DNA of 64,000 bases from Pachysolen tannophilus NRRL Y-2460 (GCA_001661245.1 KV454011.1:220525-284524), one strand, 5' to 3'. Positions 41,753-52,576 are shown, counted from the first letter of the stretch. Program-made: numbers and translations. Notes: generated from the letters alone by a model not told the origin.

Positions 41753-42823
41753 ATGTCATTGACACCAGCTGAAAAGGCTATTTCAGGTGCATTATCATCA
41801 GTAATTGCAAACACTGTAGTCTATCCTTTGGATTTGGTCAAGACCATTATTCAAACCCAAGAGAAACACAAGTCCAAAGAGGGAAATGATTCTGCAGCAA
41901 CAAAGGAAGAATATGATAACGCGTTAGATTGCTTAATTAAATTATACAAAAAGAAAGGAATTACTGGATTATATAGTGGCATTGAGGCTTCATTGATGGG
42001 TACTGCTTTCCAGAATTTTTGTTATTTTTATTGGTATTCTGTGGTTCGTAATGTTTATAACGATTTAATTGTTAATCGTGGGGTAATTAACAAGAAAAAA
42101 ATTGGACCAAGAGAAAGTAAAATTGTTAATGAATTATTATTGGGTGTAATTGCTGCTAGTATTTCTCAAGTATTTGTAACTCCAATAAACGTTATTAGTA
42201 CATCTCAACAAACTAATTCAAATGAGTTAACAAAAGAAGAATTGGTTCAAGAACAAAAAGATATTGAATCTAAAAATTTATTGATTCAAAAATTATTAAA
42301 ACTTTCTATTATCAGAACTGCATATAGAATTATTAAGAGGGATGGAATTTTATCCTTATGGAATGGATTAAAAGTATCATTAGTCTTATCATTAAATCCT
42401 TCTATTACCTATGGTTCTTATGAGAGATTAAAACATTTACTTTACGGTTCTCACGTTGAATATTTGAAACCAATTCAATCATTCACCCTCGGTTTATTAT
42501 CCAAGATATTAGCCACCTTGATAACTCAACCATTAATTGTAAGTAAAGCTACTTTACAAAGTAGCCAGTACGGTCATAAGTATCATAGTTTCCAAGATGT
42601 CTTGGTTCATTTATACAAGGAAAATGGCTTATTAGGTTTATGGAGAGGTATCTTACCACAAATTTCTAAAGCTGCACTTGTTCAAGGATTGTTATTCATG
42701 TTCAAAGACCAATTTGATATATTATTTATATTCATTTTGAAATTGATTGGATATCAGAAAAAGTACAAGAAATTGATAATGATAACAGAAAGTAGCATGA
42801 CCACTATTATTAAAAGAAATTGA
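41753..42823 (+). CDS. ANT1: Peroxisomal adenine nucleotide carrier Ant1
   Basis: Mitochondrial-carrier-family protein that exchanges ATP for AMP across the peroxisomal membrane, supporting fatty-acid activation. Three carrier repeats begin near residues 5, 115 and 240, each with a PxD/E-type signature (first VVYPLDLVKTIIQTQ, last TQPLIVSKATLQS). The blocks FQNFCYFYWYSVVRN, AASISQVFVTP and NPSITYGSYERLK match Ant1 closely. Length is 356 aa (S. cerevisiae 328), the surplus in hydrophilic loops and a C-terminal tail. It fits functionally with ICL1 in the same window as part of C2/fatty-acid metabolism. Confidence 0.92.
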   Translation: MSLTPAEKAISGALSSVIANTVVYPLDLVKTIIQTQEKHKSKEGNDSAATKEEYDNALDCLIKLYKKKGITGLYSGIEASLMGTAFQNFCYFYWYSVVRNVYNDLIVNRGVINKKKIGPRESKIVNELLLGVIAASISQVFVTPINVISTSQQTNSNELTKEELVQEQKDIESKNLLIQKLLKLSIIRTAYRIIKRDGILSLWNGLKVSLVLSLNPSITYGSYERLKHLLYGSHVEYLKPIQSFTLGLLSKILATLITQPLIVSKATLQSSQYGHKYHSFQDVLVHLYKENGLLGLWRGILPQISKAALVQGLLFMFKDQFDILFIFILKLIGYQKKYKKLIMITESSMTTIIKRN

Positions 42824-42926
42824 AAGATCAAAAATTGAAAAAAAAAAAAACAACTTACCTATGAAATTAAATATATATATGTATATGAATGAATACAGAA
42901 TAATGATATGAATAAAGTTCATTAAC

Positions 42927-43529
42927 TTAAAACCTGACTTCTTCAGGTAAAACATTAAATTTTTCACCGTTTTCTCTAACACATTCATGATTAACATCTC
43001 TTTTTAAAGATTTCCTCATATCAAATGCATCAACATCATCATTTGTTTTGTTTTTATCAATTTCATAATTTATATTACCACTACTACTACTATAATATCC
43101 CACTACTCTTCTATATATGGAATATCCTAATTTTTCATATAATGTAATTGCCAATTTATTATTACACCTAACAAATAAATCAATGAAATATGTATAATAT
43201 GGTTCTTCTTCTTCTGTAGATTTTTGTAGATGATTACACAAATGTGAAGCTAAACCTAATCTTCTATAAGTTGGACTTATGGTCACTGCAGTAATATGAG
43301 TATGCCATTCTTTTGAATGACCTTCATTTTTCCCCATCATGTATCCTGAAGGAGTTGTTAACAATTCATTATTGAATAAAATTGGCGATTCAGATTTGAA
43401 AAATAATGATGGCCAATCAGAAAGGTATTGTAAATAAAAGAAAACTTGGAAATTTTCTGTTAATGAATCCAAATTAATAGCATTCAACGTGAACAAATCT
43501 GTAGCTTGAAATGGGACTATAGAAGTCAT
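42927..43529 (-). CDS. NAT3: NatB N-terminal acetyltransferase catalytic subunit
   Basis: GNAT enzyme that acetylates proteins starting Met-Asp/Glu/Asn. It has 200 aa (S. cerevisiae 195). Conserved blocks are the start MTSIVPFQATDLF, SGYMMGKNEG, EWHTHITAVTISP, the acetyl-CoA loop RRLGLAS and the C-terminal DAFDMRKSLKRD. Intact. Its start lies downstream of the SCD6 3' end in the same orientation. Confidence 0.95.
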   Translation of the reverse strand: MTSIVPFQATDLFTLNAINLDSLTENFQVFFYLQYLSDWPSLFFKSESPILFNNELLTTPSGYMMGKNEGHSKEWHTHITAVTISPTYRRLGLASHLCNHLQKSTEEEEPYYTYFIDLFVRCNNKLAITLYEKLGYSIYRRVVGYYSSSSGNINYEIDKNKTNDDVDAFDMRKSLKRDVNHECVRENGEKFNVLPEEVRF

Positions 43530-43991
43530 GATCCTGTATAGATAACTTCAATTCTATTTATATTTAATGCAATGATATAAAATAAATTATCAATTTCATT
43601 TTTCACTATTTTTTTTTTTTTTTTTTAATTAAAAAAGAATAATTTACAGTAAATAATACAATTAATATTACAAATTCACAGTTTTAATTTTAAGATACAA
43701 GACAGATGATCAATTATCTCGAGTATAATCATGACTTAGCTTTAAAGATAGAGATAATAAAATAATAATAAGAAGAATAATAAAGAACAAAGAGAGTTGG
43801 GCGGAACCAAACAAACAAACAAACAAATGAAAAAAAAAAAAAATTGGCTAATATCTTAAATCATTTTACTATACAACAATTGGGTTTTCTTTTTTTTTAA
43901 AAAATTCTTCTATCTTTTCAATAAATTTTTTATTTTTTTTTCATCCACATTTTTAAGAATTAAAATTCAATTTAAGGTCTAAAATCTAGAA
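43530..43991. other. NAT3-SCD6 intergenic region
   Basis: 462 bp between tandem minus-strand genes: NAT3 promoter and SCD6 terminator. It contains a T-run (43610-43627) and ACAA repeats near 43808-43827. No gene. Confidence 0.6.
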
Positions 43992-45135
43992 TTAAACCCA
44001 CTCTGGTTTTTCTTTATTATCGCTACGGTTGTAGTTATTATTATAACCACCTCTTCCTCTATAACCACCACCTCTTCCACCTCTGTTATTGTACCCTCCT
44101 CTGTTATTATAACCTCTATAATTACCTCTTCCTCTTCCTCTACCACTATAATTTCTGTAACCAGCAGTATGTAGGGATTCTTGACCAAATGTATCATTAT
44201 TTAATTTTTTTTCTTCAGCCCATCTTAATCTATCAGCTTGATTTTCTTCAGTTGAAGATGAAATTGTATCAAAAAATGAAGATTTTTTATTATAATTTGG
44301 TTCTTCTCCACTTGCTGGGTTTGATTCTTGTTGTAAAGATTCATCTTTTGAAAATTTTGCATTGTTAGACTCAAAATCAAACTCAGTTGATGGAACTTCT
44401 TTAGCATTCTGCTGCTGCCTATTACCATTGTTTGGCTTATTATGTTGATTATATCTCTGATACTGATTATGATACTGTTGCTGGTGCTGCTGCGGGTGCT
44501 GTTGCTGATAATGCTGTTGTTGCTGGTGTTGTTGCTGTTGCTGCAGAGGCTTTTGCTCCTGGTGGTGAACAGTCAGTGGCACAGGTTGAGGCTGAGGCAT
44601 TGACACTGGCGCTTGCGCTTGACCTGACCCTTCTTCTAAACTCGTTGGAGCCGCAGTGGGAACAGCAGTGGAAGCAGAAGCAGCTGCCGCCGCTGCCGCC
44701 GCCGACCCCGCTGGAGTCCCTGAAACCCCCAGCGGCGCAACAATTGGAATTGCTTGAACCTGATCAGCAGGAATATCCAAAATATTCAAATCCTTAACAT
44801 CTGAACCTTTAAACAAGACAAATTCATAAATATCTGGTCTTGGATGAATTTCCTTTGAATAATCTCCAATTCTACCCTCAGTACCTAACGATCTAACTTT
44901 TGTTAACGACACTGTACCTTCATCACCATTAATATTATCCAAAATTCCAACATAACTAAAAAAAAAAGAAAAATAAAGAAAAAACATGTTAGTCAACAAT
45001 AGTCATTGAAAAATTAATTAATTATCACCAATTTTCTTGGTTTTTTTTCTCTCTCTCCATCTCCTTCTATCTAATAACTTACCGAATACCTTTATTTGAA
45101 ATTAAAGAAATGGTTTTACCAATATACTGAGCCAT
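43992..45135 (-). CDS. SCD6: mRNA decapping/translation regulator Scd6, one intron
   Basis: Lsm14/RAP55-family protein that represses translation initiation via eIF4G and promotes decapping. Exon 1 is 45083-45135 and exon 2 is 43992-44955. The 127-nt intron (44956-45082) has donor GTAAGT, branch GACTAAC (plus-strand 44988-44994) and acceptor TTAG. Spliced residues MAQYIGKTISLISNKGIR-YVGILD restore the Lsm fold; the product is 338 aa. A Gln/His-rich centre (about 150-185), an FDF-type EFDFESNNAKF, a TFG-like EQNADRL-type segment and a C-terminal RGG cluster follow. Confidence 0.93.
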
Positions 45136-45629
45136 CTTTAAAATAATACACAATCAATAAATCAATAAATTCAAAAACAAAAAAAAAAAAAAAAATTTAT
45201 TATTATTTATTTTATTTTATTTTATTTTATTTTACTCCACCAATTGAAATCAAATAGAATCACAAACAAAAAAATTTATCAATACCTAGATACCCTTCTA
45301 TAGTCACTACTATGATTATAACTATCTAAGATAAATTAAATTAAAAAAGTGGAAAAGAATTGTTTTAATTTCAAGTTATTATTATTGTTGGACACAAGAA
45401 ATTTTCTAATTTTCTTTGACCAAAAGCAAAAAAAAAAAAAGCAAAAAAAAATAAATTAAAAAATCACGTGACCGACAACAACATCAACAACGACGACGAC
45501 GACAGCAGCAGCGACAGCGACGAGGACAGCAGCAATAGCGGCAGGAAAAGGACGATGAAGGATAGAAGATAGAGGAGGATTAAGCTCTAGTTAGTAGGTA
45601 AAGGTTGATTCACGGGGGTTAACCAATTT
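45136..45629. promoter_or_regulatory. SCD6 promoter / RPB3 3' flank
   Basis: 494 bp. It includes TTTTA repeats (45210-45232), a palindromic TCACGTGA at 45464-45471 and a GC-rich triplet tract (45472-45545). No gene. Confidence 0.5.
45472..45545. repeat. GC-rich ACG/CAG triplet tract
   Basis: Degenerate CAA, ACG, CAG and GCGACA triplets over about 70 bp in AT-rich DNA. No frame across it belongs to a gene. Confidence 0.7.
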
Positions 45630-46619
45630 TTAGTACCTACCAAAGTCATCTTCATCTTGTCTGTAATTTGTTGCGTTTCCATAAGCAGTTCCTCTACCAC
45701 CATAAGTTGTACTTTGTCCCGAATTATTACCATCACCGATAGAGTAAGCTGTATTACCTCCATAAGTAGTACCTGGTCTTCTATTTGATCTATCTAAATC
45801 TTGTAAAGATAATCCAATATTTGCAATTTTATCTCTAAGAGCCAAGATTGCTTTTATAACCACTTCATTTGGAGCTAAACTTCCAACAGTTTCAACATTT
45901 ATATAAAATTTATTTGGTTTTGCATTAAAATCAAAAAGTTCATTTTTATTTGGAGGTTCTTCCCAATCACAATTTGTTGATTTTGGCCATTCTTTTTCAG
46001 CATCTTGTTCAAACCAATAATCTGTATGTTTTAATTTATTCCATGGATCATATTCAAATCCAACTGCAGAACATGGAGACCATTTTGCATGTTCTTTTGC
46101 AATTCCCTTTTTAGCAATACATTTTAATTTTAATTCTTGATGTTTTTTCAATTTACAAATTAAAACTCCATTTGAATCTAAATCTCTTATAATTGGTTGT
46201 CCTAAAGAAGACATTGTAGTACTTGATATTTGATCATCTTGACGAACAACAACTAAATCCCTAGAATATATATTAAGAGTAGAATCACTTGTACATTCTG
46301 CTCGAAGTTCTAATTCAACAGAACATTTACCACAATGATCTTCACAAGTACAATCTCTTGAATATAATAAATCATCAATAGCATCACTATTTAATGGAAT
46401 CAACCCTAACCGATGAGATATAAACTCATCTGCTAAAACAGAAGTATTCGTCTCTATTTCAACTAAATCAATAGCTAATGTGGCAACTTCTGCTAACATC
46501 GTTCTTCTAAGAGAATTAGCTAAAGCTAAATCAACACCTCCTAATATAAAATCAACTTCATCACGACCAGTCTTTCTAATCGTCACAGAAGGACCTTCTT
46601 CATTTATCTCAGTATCCAT
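45630..46619 (-). CDS. RPB3: RNA polymerase II subunit Rpb3
   Basis: Alpha-like subunit that forms the assembly heterodimer with Rpb11. Length is 329 aa from the ATG at 46619 (S. cerevisiae 318). The alpha motif [19 protein letters not shown] is near residue 33, the zinc loop [10 protein letters not shown] near 90, and [20 protein letters not shown] in the middle. The C-terminus is Asn/Gly/Tyr-rich. A two-codon-longer frame starts with TTG and was not used. Confidence 0.96.
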   Translation of the reverse strand: MDTEINEEGPSVTIRKTGRDEVDFILGGVDLALANSLRRTMLAEVATLAIDLVEIETNTSVLADEFISHRLGLIPLNSDAIDDLLYSRDCTCEDHCGKCSVELELRAECTSDSTLNIYSRDLVVVRQDDQISSTTMSSLGQPIIRDLDSNGVLICKLKKHQELKLKCIAKKGIAKEHAKWSPCSAVGFEYDPWNKLKHTDYWFEQDAEKEWPKSTNCDWEEPPNKNELFDFNAKPNKFYINVETVGSLAPNEVVIKAILALRDKIANIGLSLQDLDRSNRRPGTTYGGNTAYSIGDGNNSGQSTTYGGRGTAYGNATNYRQDEDDFGRY

Positions 46620-46878
46620 ATTCAAAACTCAAAACTTAAAACTCTCTTTCTACTCTTTCTTTCTCCGTCTTCTCTTGTTACCATTAAATGAATTAATTTA
46701 TTCTTTTATCGTTGTTGTTGTTGGAAATGGCGAATATTTTCATATTTTTGGAAAATATTTCAAAACCTCCAGAAATTGAGTCTGTACAAACTACTGAGAA
46801 CAATTTTTATTTAATTGATGTTAAGAACCAACAACGACAACGACAACAAGCTGAGGATATATAAGTATAATATAAGGA

Positions 46879-47178
46879 ATGTCGATCAAGATTCCAGACT
46901 TGAGGTTTGAGCAATCGTTTATGAGAAGTTTGGAGAAGAATGCGTTGAGTAGTGATGGGTTTGAGTTGGAAGCAAAGACAAATAAAAAAAATCATCATCA
47001 CAAGAGAGGTACTAATGATGATACTAATGATGGTACCAATGATGGTTCCATGAAACCGATTAAAGCTGTGATTACTCCTAATGGTAAAGTTGATTTAACA
47101 TTTGGAAGTGCTTTAGATATCTTTGGAGGTGAATTAGTACGATTTAAAGATTGTTGCCAATGGAATAAAAATCATTAA
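46879..47178 (+). CDS. Chimeric ORF: small-protein N-terminus + HIS6 C-terminus
   Basis: As sequenced it gives 99 aa. Residues 1-67 ([18 protein letters not shown]... KAVITP) belong to a small fungal protein of unknown function; IPDLRFEQ resembles the DUF1770-type start, from memory only. Residues 68-99 ([20 protein letters not shown] and [12 protein letters not shown]) are clearly the last strand, helix and C-terminus of His6, whose gene is on the opposite strand just to the right. The proper C-terminal half of this protein ([16 protein letters not shown] then a hydrophobic segment, to KR-stop) is on the minus strand at 47448-47245. With the 47080-47448 segment flipped the protein would be 134 aa with one likely membrane helix. 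Confidence 0.85.
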   Translation: MSIKIPDLRFEQSFMRSLEKNALSSDGFELEAKTNKKNHHHKRGTNDDTNDGTNDGSMKPIKAVITPNGKVDLTFGSALDIFGGELVRFKDCCQWNKNH

Positions 47179-47448
47179 AAAAAAAAAAAAAAAGAAAAGA
47201 CAAAGATATATATATATATATATAGATGTATATACGTTCAACGATCAACGTTTAAGATTAAACCTATTACTTTGTGGCTTGACATTAGTCAACCCCAATG
47301 ACCCAAATACATGAATGCCAAAGTCCCTACCATGTTGGAAAATTTTTTGTAAAAAAGGTCTCAGTATCATTAACGCACCTGCTATTGCAAATCCTTCAAC
47401 AAGTGGTACCACAACGGTATCTTTAATCACGGTATATATGACAATCTG
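47080..47448. other. 369-bp inversion swapping two gene 3' ends
   Basis: The segment holds the 3' ends of two convergent genes in the wrong orientation. Its left edge lies between CCT (47077-47079, last codon of the small gene's own part) and AAT (47080, HIS6). Its right edge lies between CTG (47446-47448, small gene on the minus strand) and ACT (47449-47451, HIS6 Ser). Flipping it joins ITP to QIVIYT and EKLS to NGKVDLTFG, both in frame. No inverted repeat is visible at the edges. Confidence 0.85.
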
Positions 47449-48153
47449 ACTCAATTTCTCAACTAAAGTTAAATCTGATAAACTATTTGCTCCTCCTGCA
47501 TATGTAACTGGCTTATCATTACACCATTTACCAAGCATCGATACTAAATTTTGATCAATTCCTTTACATAACCCTTCAACATCAGCAGCATGAACTAAAA
47601 ACTCATCACAATATGGTGATAATTCTTTGAAAAATTCCATTGAAAGTTGTTTATCAGTAATAGTTTGCCATTTATTTATAGCAACAAACCATTGAATTTC
47701 ACCATTATTACTAATTTTACAACGACAACTTAAATCAATTACTAAATGTTTAGAACCAACTTTATTAGAAATTTGTTCAAGTCTTTCTAATGAAAATTTC
47801 CCATCAGGGAAAAGCCATGAAGTTATAATTACATGTGATGCTCCATTTTCAATCCAATATTTGGCATTTCCATCATTTATAGAACCACCAATTTGTAAAG
47901 CATCTGGCCAAGCTCTTAAGGCCTCTAACGCAACTCGATCATTCAGCTCATTGGTACCTAACTTGATAACATGAGTTCCTGTAATATTATTCTCTTTGTA
48001 TAAATTCAGATAATACGAAGATGGTCTTGTAGATACAAAATTCGTTGAGAGTTTGTTATCTACCCCATTCAAATCATCTCTTGAAAGAGTCCCTCCAACA
48101 ATCTGCTTCACCTGCCCCGAATGAATATCTATACACCCTCTGAATCTTGTCAT
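47245..48153 (-). CDS. HIS6: HIS6 with foreign C-terminus (ProFAR isomerase)
   Basis: Phosphoribosylformimino-AICAR-ribotide isomerase, the fourth step of histidine synthesis, a TIM barrel. Residues 1-235 are orthodox: [40 protein letters not shown], the catalytic-region block HAADVEGLC and [13 protein letters not shown] to EKLS. From residue 236 the sequence changes to [20 protein letters not shown] and a hydrophobic tail from the neighbouring small gene, giving 302 aa. The true last 32 residues, with a phosphate-binding loop ([11 protein letters not shown]), are on the plus strand at 47080-47178. Restored length is 267 aa (S. cerevisiae 261). This form should be inactive. Confidence 0.9.
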   Translation of the reverse strand: MTRFRGCIDIHSGQVKQIVGGTLSRDDLNGVDNKLSTNFVSTRPSSYYLNLYKENNITGTHVIKLGTNELNDRVALEALRAWPDALQIGGSINDGNAKYWIENGASHVIITSWLFPDGKFSLERLEQISNKVGSKHLVIDLSCRCKISNNGEIQWFVAINKWQTITDKQLSMEFFKELSPYCDEFLVHAADVEGLCKGIDQNLVSMLGKWCNDKPVTYAGGANSLSDLTLVEKLSQIVIYTVIKDTVVVPLVEGFAIAGALMILRPFLQKIFQHGRDFGIHVFGSLGLTNVKPQSNRFNLKR

Positions 48154-48329
48154 CTCTAAACTAGATTGTTGAAAGCTAATTGATAAAAGTTATTTTATAA
48201 AATGATGAATTTAAAGGAAAAAAAAAGAGAAAATAAAATAAAAATAGTGAAAAATTTTTTTAAATAAATCAGAACATTAGATTTATGATATTTTTTTTAA
48301 ATTATTATTTAATTATTAGTATATAGGAG

Positions 48330-49373
48330 ATGTCACATAAAGAAGATGAAGATGAGTATATGAAGGCGTTGGAATTACAGAGACGTGCTTTTGAGGCCCA
48401 GTTTGGTTCTATCGAAAGCTTGGGTTATAAGGATAAATCGAAAATTGGAGAAGATGAAGATGAAGATGAAGATGAGCAGAGCTTGATTCAGAGTGCTGAC
48501 GAAGATGACGATGTTGACGATGATGATGACGATATAGAAGAAGAATATGATGAAGAAGAAGAAGAGTTTGACTCTTTATCTTCTCATGAAGGTGAATCTA
48601 GAAGGAAAATACCTACAAAGCATAAACAAATGGGACCTAAAGTTATAAAATTTTCAGATACTTCATCAAGCTATCAACCACCAACGAAAAAAATGCGTAA
48701 ACTTTTGGATAGTGGTAGAATTCCTACTCTACAAGAGCAGAGACTGAAAGAGAAACAAGTGTTGAAGCAACAACAGAAACAGTTTTCTAAAATCAAGGAC
48801 AAGAATGATCAAGAAAATTTGAAAAACGATTTGGAATTACAAAGATTACTTAGTGAATCACATATCCTTTCACTGAGTAATAATAATACATTTTCAGGTG
48901 CTGAATTAACTTTAAAAACAATTGATTATGAAAATCCAATCGGGAAGGCAAGAGTTAGAACATTAAATTCTAGAATTAAACAAGCTTCTGAAATAAATAG
49001 TACAAAACAAAAAAATTTAGAAAAAATGCCAATGGCAATGAGAAAAGGTTTAATTAATAAGACACAACAAAGAATCCTGAAATATGAACAAGATGCCAAA
49101 AATTCAGGAATAACATTGAGTAAAGTTTCCAAGGGTAAATTTAGAGATTTAAATAGTGGGAAAGGTTCAACTTCTATAACAGATCGTATTGGTACAAGTT
49201 TAGGAAATTCTAAAAAATCAAAGTTTAGAGAAAGAGGTTTAAATGTTAGTAGCGCAGTTGGACGAAGTACAAGAAATGGTTTAATTTTAAGCAAGTCTGA
49301 TTTGGAGAAATTAACAAACAAGCCAAGGGGTGGAGGTTCAAATGGCAAGAAGAAAAATGGTGGAAGACGTTAA
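48330..49373 (+). CDS. FAF1: 40S ribosome-assembly factor Faf1
   Basis: Nucleolar pre-18S rRNA processing factor that works with Krr1. It has 347 aa (S. cerevisiae 346). The start region EYMKALELQRRAFEAQFGSI and then GYKDK is diagnostic. An Asp/Glu tract covers about residues 40-85, and conserved C-terminal blocks are KARVRTLNSRI, MPMAMRKGLI, SVGRSTRNG-like SAVGRSTRNGLILSKSDL and a basic Gly/Lys end. It is divergent from HIS6 across 176 bp. Confidence 0.94.
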   Translation: MSHKEDEDEYMKALELQRRAFEAQFGSIESLGYKDKSKIGEDEDEDEDEQSLIQSADEDDDVDDDDDDIEEEYDEEEEEFDSLSSHEGESRRKIPTKHKQMGPKVIKFSDTSSSYQPPTKKMRKLLDSGRIPTLQEQRLKEKQVLKQQQKQFSKIKDKNDQENLKNDLELQRLLSESHILSLSNNNTFSGAELTLKTIDYENPIGKARVRTLNSRIKQASEINSTKQKNLEKMPMAMRKGLINKTQQRILKYEQDAKNSGITLSKVSKGKFRDLNSGKGSTSITDRIGTSLGNSKKSKFRERGLNVSSAVGRSTRNGLILSKSDLEKLTNKPRGGGSNGKKKNGGRR

Positions 49374-49444
49374 AAAAAAAATAAAATAAATTTTTTATTA
49401 AAATGCATTTTAATTTATTAAGCAGTATATGATAGTATCTATAA

Positions 49445-52318
49445 TTAAAAATTCATTCTTTGCTCTCTTATTTTGTTAATTCTATCAATTAAACCCATTA
49501 ATTCCATTCTCTCTGCAATTTTAATAGCAGCAACCAATGCATTATCTTCTTTCATCTCTTGACATAAACTCAAGGCCTTCATTGGATTACTCTCTCCACA
49601 CGTTTTGGCAAACATTTGTAATAAAGATCTATCATAAAGGACACCATAGCCGACTAATCTTTCTTCAGCTTCACTTTGATCATCAAAGTCTGTATGTAAT
49701 ATGGTATCATTCAATAATTCACCCATCATTCGGGATCTCATGAATTTTTCTTCTGGATCATCATTATTATTTTCATCTCCAGATTCACCATCGATAGTCT
49801 TTGTTAAGGATATAGGTAATTTAATATCAATTTCAGTAGGTAATGGCAATGGGAATGATGGGTATATATCGTTCATGTTACCTCTGATTACAATACAATT
49901 ATACTTGTCTTTGAATAACCCTAATGGCCATGTTTTCAAATCATTACCAACACCAATGGTTTTCACACCTGCTTCTGTGTCTAATATTGGAATCCATCGC
50001 GATTGCAAAGGATCTCTCCAACGTGAAAGTACCATGAGAGTATTATCTTGGGCTACCAAACATGGATCTCCATCTTGACTGAAAAACAAACCTTTTAGTA
50101 AATGATAATTTCTATTGGCAAATGAAGATGGAATTACAACAGGTAAAGTTGTGTCTTTTTGGAAAAATTTTCCATCTAAGTCTTGAACATTATAACTAAA
50201 GGAATTAGAATTGATGTTGTATGTGATTGTGAAAATGTATTTATCATTTGAAACACATGCAATTACCGGTAAAGTTTTTTCGATGCTCATTGCAACTCCA
50301 AAAAGACTAAATGTTCTAACTATACCAAAAGAAGTGCATACTACTATGATACTATTAGAAAGACCAATTGAGGTAATGAACTCTCGGTTGTTTAGCATTG
50401 GTATATCTTTTTCCCAAATATCATTTACACTATCGTGTGGTCTAAACATTATTTTTGCAATGTTACCGCCAGCATTATTCTTTTTCTTTGATCCAGCATT
50501 TGATACGCCACTAACAGCAAATAATATCCCATTTTCATTCATACTAGCCAAATCGTATTCGAACAAATCTTTAAAGTGATATTCTTTATGTAAGCTTCTA
50601 TCAAAAAATGATACAGTAATAGTTGAATGAGATTGTTGTTTTACAGACCAAGCATATCCTACAGAATTCATAGTCAAATAACGTCTGTCTGTAAACCAAG
50701 GGGTTGATCCTGGGGAGTACGGTTTTAATTTATATTGGGTTGATAAGAGTGGTGGTGCTGAATGAGGAGCAGAACCAGAAGCACCGTTACTATAACCGTG
50801 ATAACTTCTTTTTGATGAACGATAACGGTTATCAAAGTCATCATCATAACGTCTTTTCTCCGTATACCCTGCATTGTCGTCATCAATGACAAAATCGTCC
50901 TCTTTATCAAAGTTGTTGCTATCGCCTGCTCTTCTCAATAAAAGTTCATCTTGGTCGACGTCATCATCATCTTCCTCTTCTTCTTCTCTTCCTACTCCGT
51001 TGACATTGCCATTGCCATTGACACTATCATTAGCCATACCACCATTCCCATTCCTCTCGCTTTTGCCATTGTAGGATTTTCCTATCAGCAGTGCTTCAAT
51101 TTCCTCATCTTCATCATCATCTTCATCCAGCAGTTCATCTAAAAATAATTTCGAATTACCAGTTCCGGTGATATTACCATTGGCACTGTTTGATAAGGAT
51201 TCTGTAATTTTTTCAAATTTGATTATATTCCCATTAAATGTTCCAATTGTTATATCAAATTCTCCAATTTTTTCTAAATTTTTACCCCATGATAAATTTG
51301 TTAATTTTCCATCTTTACTATCAACTTTAAATTTTTTTAAATAATTTTTTTTATAAAAATCCCATATAATTAAGTTATTATCTTGATCTAAAGAAGCTAT
51401 AAATTTCCCATCATCTGGTGAGATTTTAAAATCGATTATTTTTGATTCGTGTTTACCAGTAAATGAAAATTCTTCTGTAACAAAATTATCACTTCTATTA
51501 AATACTTTAATTTCTCTTGTCTTTGTAGGGATCACCAAGAGATCTGTATTTGTAGGATGCCATTGACAATTTGTAGAAACTAATTGAGAGTTGCCATTAT
51601 TATTATTTTTTTTATTATTATTAGTGGTAGTAGTAGTTCGACGATAAGAAGAAGAAGAATCTTGATTATCATCATCATTGTTTTCTTCTTCACCGAGATC
51701 CATATCAAGATCAAGATCAAGATCGTTATCTTCTTCATCATCATCAAAGACTTTTTTCAGAATAACTTCTTTTAAAGTAGAAATCAATTCCGGTTTTGAA
51801 GAATTTAAAGAATAAATCAATACATTTCCATTAACCAAACTTATTGATAATAAATCATTAGAATTATTATATGCCAAATCATTAACTTGTTCTGGTAATG
51901 AAATTTTATTAACCTCTTTTGATAAAATATCAACAATAAGTAATTCTAAATCGTCACCACCAATTATCAGTAATGAAGAATTATGATTGAAAGAACAAGT
52001 TCGAAGAGGTAAAATACTTCTTGATAAAGTAGAGATTAACGCGTAATTATCTTCTTTCTTCAAAGAATACAAAGTACATTCCCCTTCTTTAGAAGTAATG
52101 ATTATCTTATCTTCTTTTGAATCCAAACTTAATGAAGTTAAATTCTCATTAATATCAATAATAGTTGGTTCTTTATCCAAATGTCTTAGATCAAATATTT
52201 TCAACAACCCATCTTTACCAGCAACAAGTAATAAATTCTTCTTATTAGAATACTTGACAATGGTCTTACAACCAGATGAAAACACCAACTGCAGCTGTCC
52301 AACATCCACCGTCATCAT
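49445..52318 (-). CDS. CTF4: Replisome adaptor Ctf4 (And-1)
   Basis: Homotrimeric hub linking CMG helicase to polymerase alpha and other partners. An N-terminal WD40 propeller (about residues 20-390) is interrupted by an Asp/Asn-rich acidic insertion near 185-245. A second acidic, disordered stretch (about 395-510) leads to the SepB/Ctf4 beta-propeller and helical C-domain (about 540-957), with PWFTDRRYLTMNSVGYAW, TSFGIVRTFSLFG and VGYGVLYDRSLLQMFAKTC. Length is 957 aa from the ATG at 52318 (S. cerevisiae 927). Intact. Confidence 0.95.
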   Translation of the reverse strand: MMTVDVGQLQLVFSSGCKTIVKYSNKKNLLLVAGKDGLLKIFDLRHLDKEPTIIDINENLTSLSLDSKEDKIIITSKEGECTLYSLKKEDNYALISTLSRSILPLRTCSFNHNSSLLIIGGDDLELLIVDILSKEVNKISLPEQVNDLAYNNSNDLLSISLVNGNVLIYSLNSSKPELISTLKEVILKKVFDDDEEDNDLDLDLDMDLGEEENNDDDNQDSSSSYRRTTTTTNNNKKNNNNGNSQLVSTNCQWHPTNTDLLVIPTKTREIKVFNRSDNFVTEEFSFTGKHESKIIDFKISPDDGKFIASLDQDNNLIIWDFYKKNYLKKFKVDSKDGKLTNLSWGKNLEKIGEFDITIGTFNGNIIKFEKITESLSNSANGNITGTGNSKLFLDELLDEDDDEDEEIEALLIGKSYNGKSERNGNGGMANDSVNGNGNVNGVGREEEEEDDDDVDQDELLLRRAGDSNNFDKEDDFVIDDDNAGYTEKRRYDDDFDNRYRSSKRSYHGYSNGASGSAPHSAPPLLSTQYKLKPYSPGSTPWFTDRRYLTMNSVGYAWSVKQQSHSTITVSFFDRSLHKEYHFKDLFEYDLASMNENGILFAVSGVSNAGSKKKNNAGGNIAKIMFRPHDSVNDIWEKDIPMLNNREFITSIGLSNSIIVVCTSFGIVRTFSLFGVAMSIEKTLPVIACVSNDKYIFTITYNINSNSFSYNVQDLDGKFFQKDTTLPVVIPSSFANRNYHLLKGLFFSQDGDPCLVAQDNTLMVLSRWRDPLQSRWIPILDTEAGVKTIGVGNDLKTWPLGLFKDKYNCIVIRGNMNDIYPSFPLPLPTEIDIKLPISLTKTIDGESGDENNNDDPEEKFMRSRMMGELLNDTILHTDFDDQSEAEERLVGYGVLYDRSLLQMFAKTCGESNPMKALSLCQEMKEDNALVAAIKIAERMELMGLIDRINKIREQRMNF

Positions 52319-52576
52319 AGACAAGGATCTTAATCTACCTCAAATTATCTTTCAAAAGATAGATTCTATTCAAAACAACGCGTCTTTTTTTTTTTTTTAT
52401 TTTACTTTATATAAAGAAAATAAATATATATTTTAATTTTATTTTTTTTTAAATACGAAAAGATTACTTTTAAAATGAAAAATTAAAAAAAAAAACAAAA
52501 TTTGAAATTTTTTTATTTTTAATTTATTTTTCCTTTCTTTATTTCAATTAGAATTAAAGTAAATTGAAAAGAATTT

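Noticed and set aside
44432-44797. Plus-strand frame opposite SCD6
   Set aside because: It is the antisense shadow of the Gln/Ala-rich region of SCD6.
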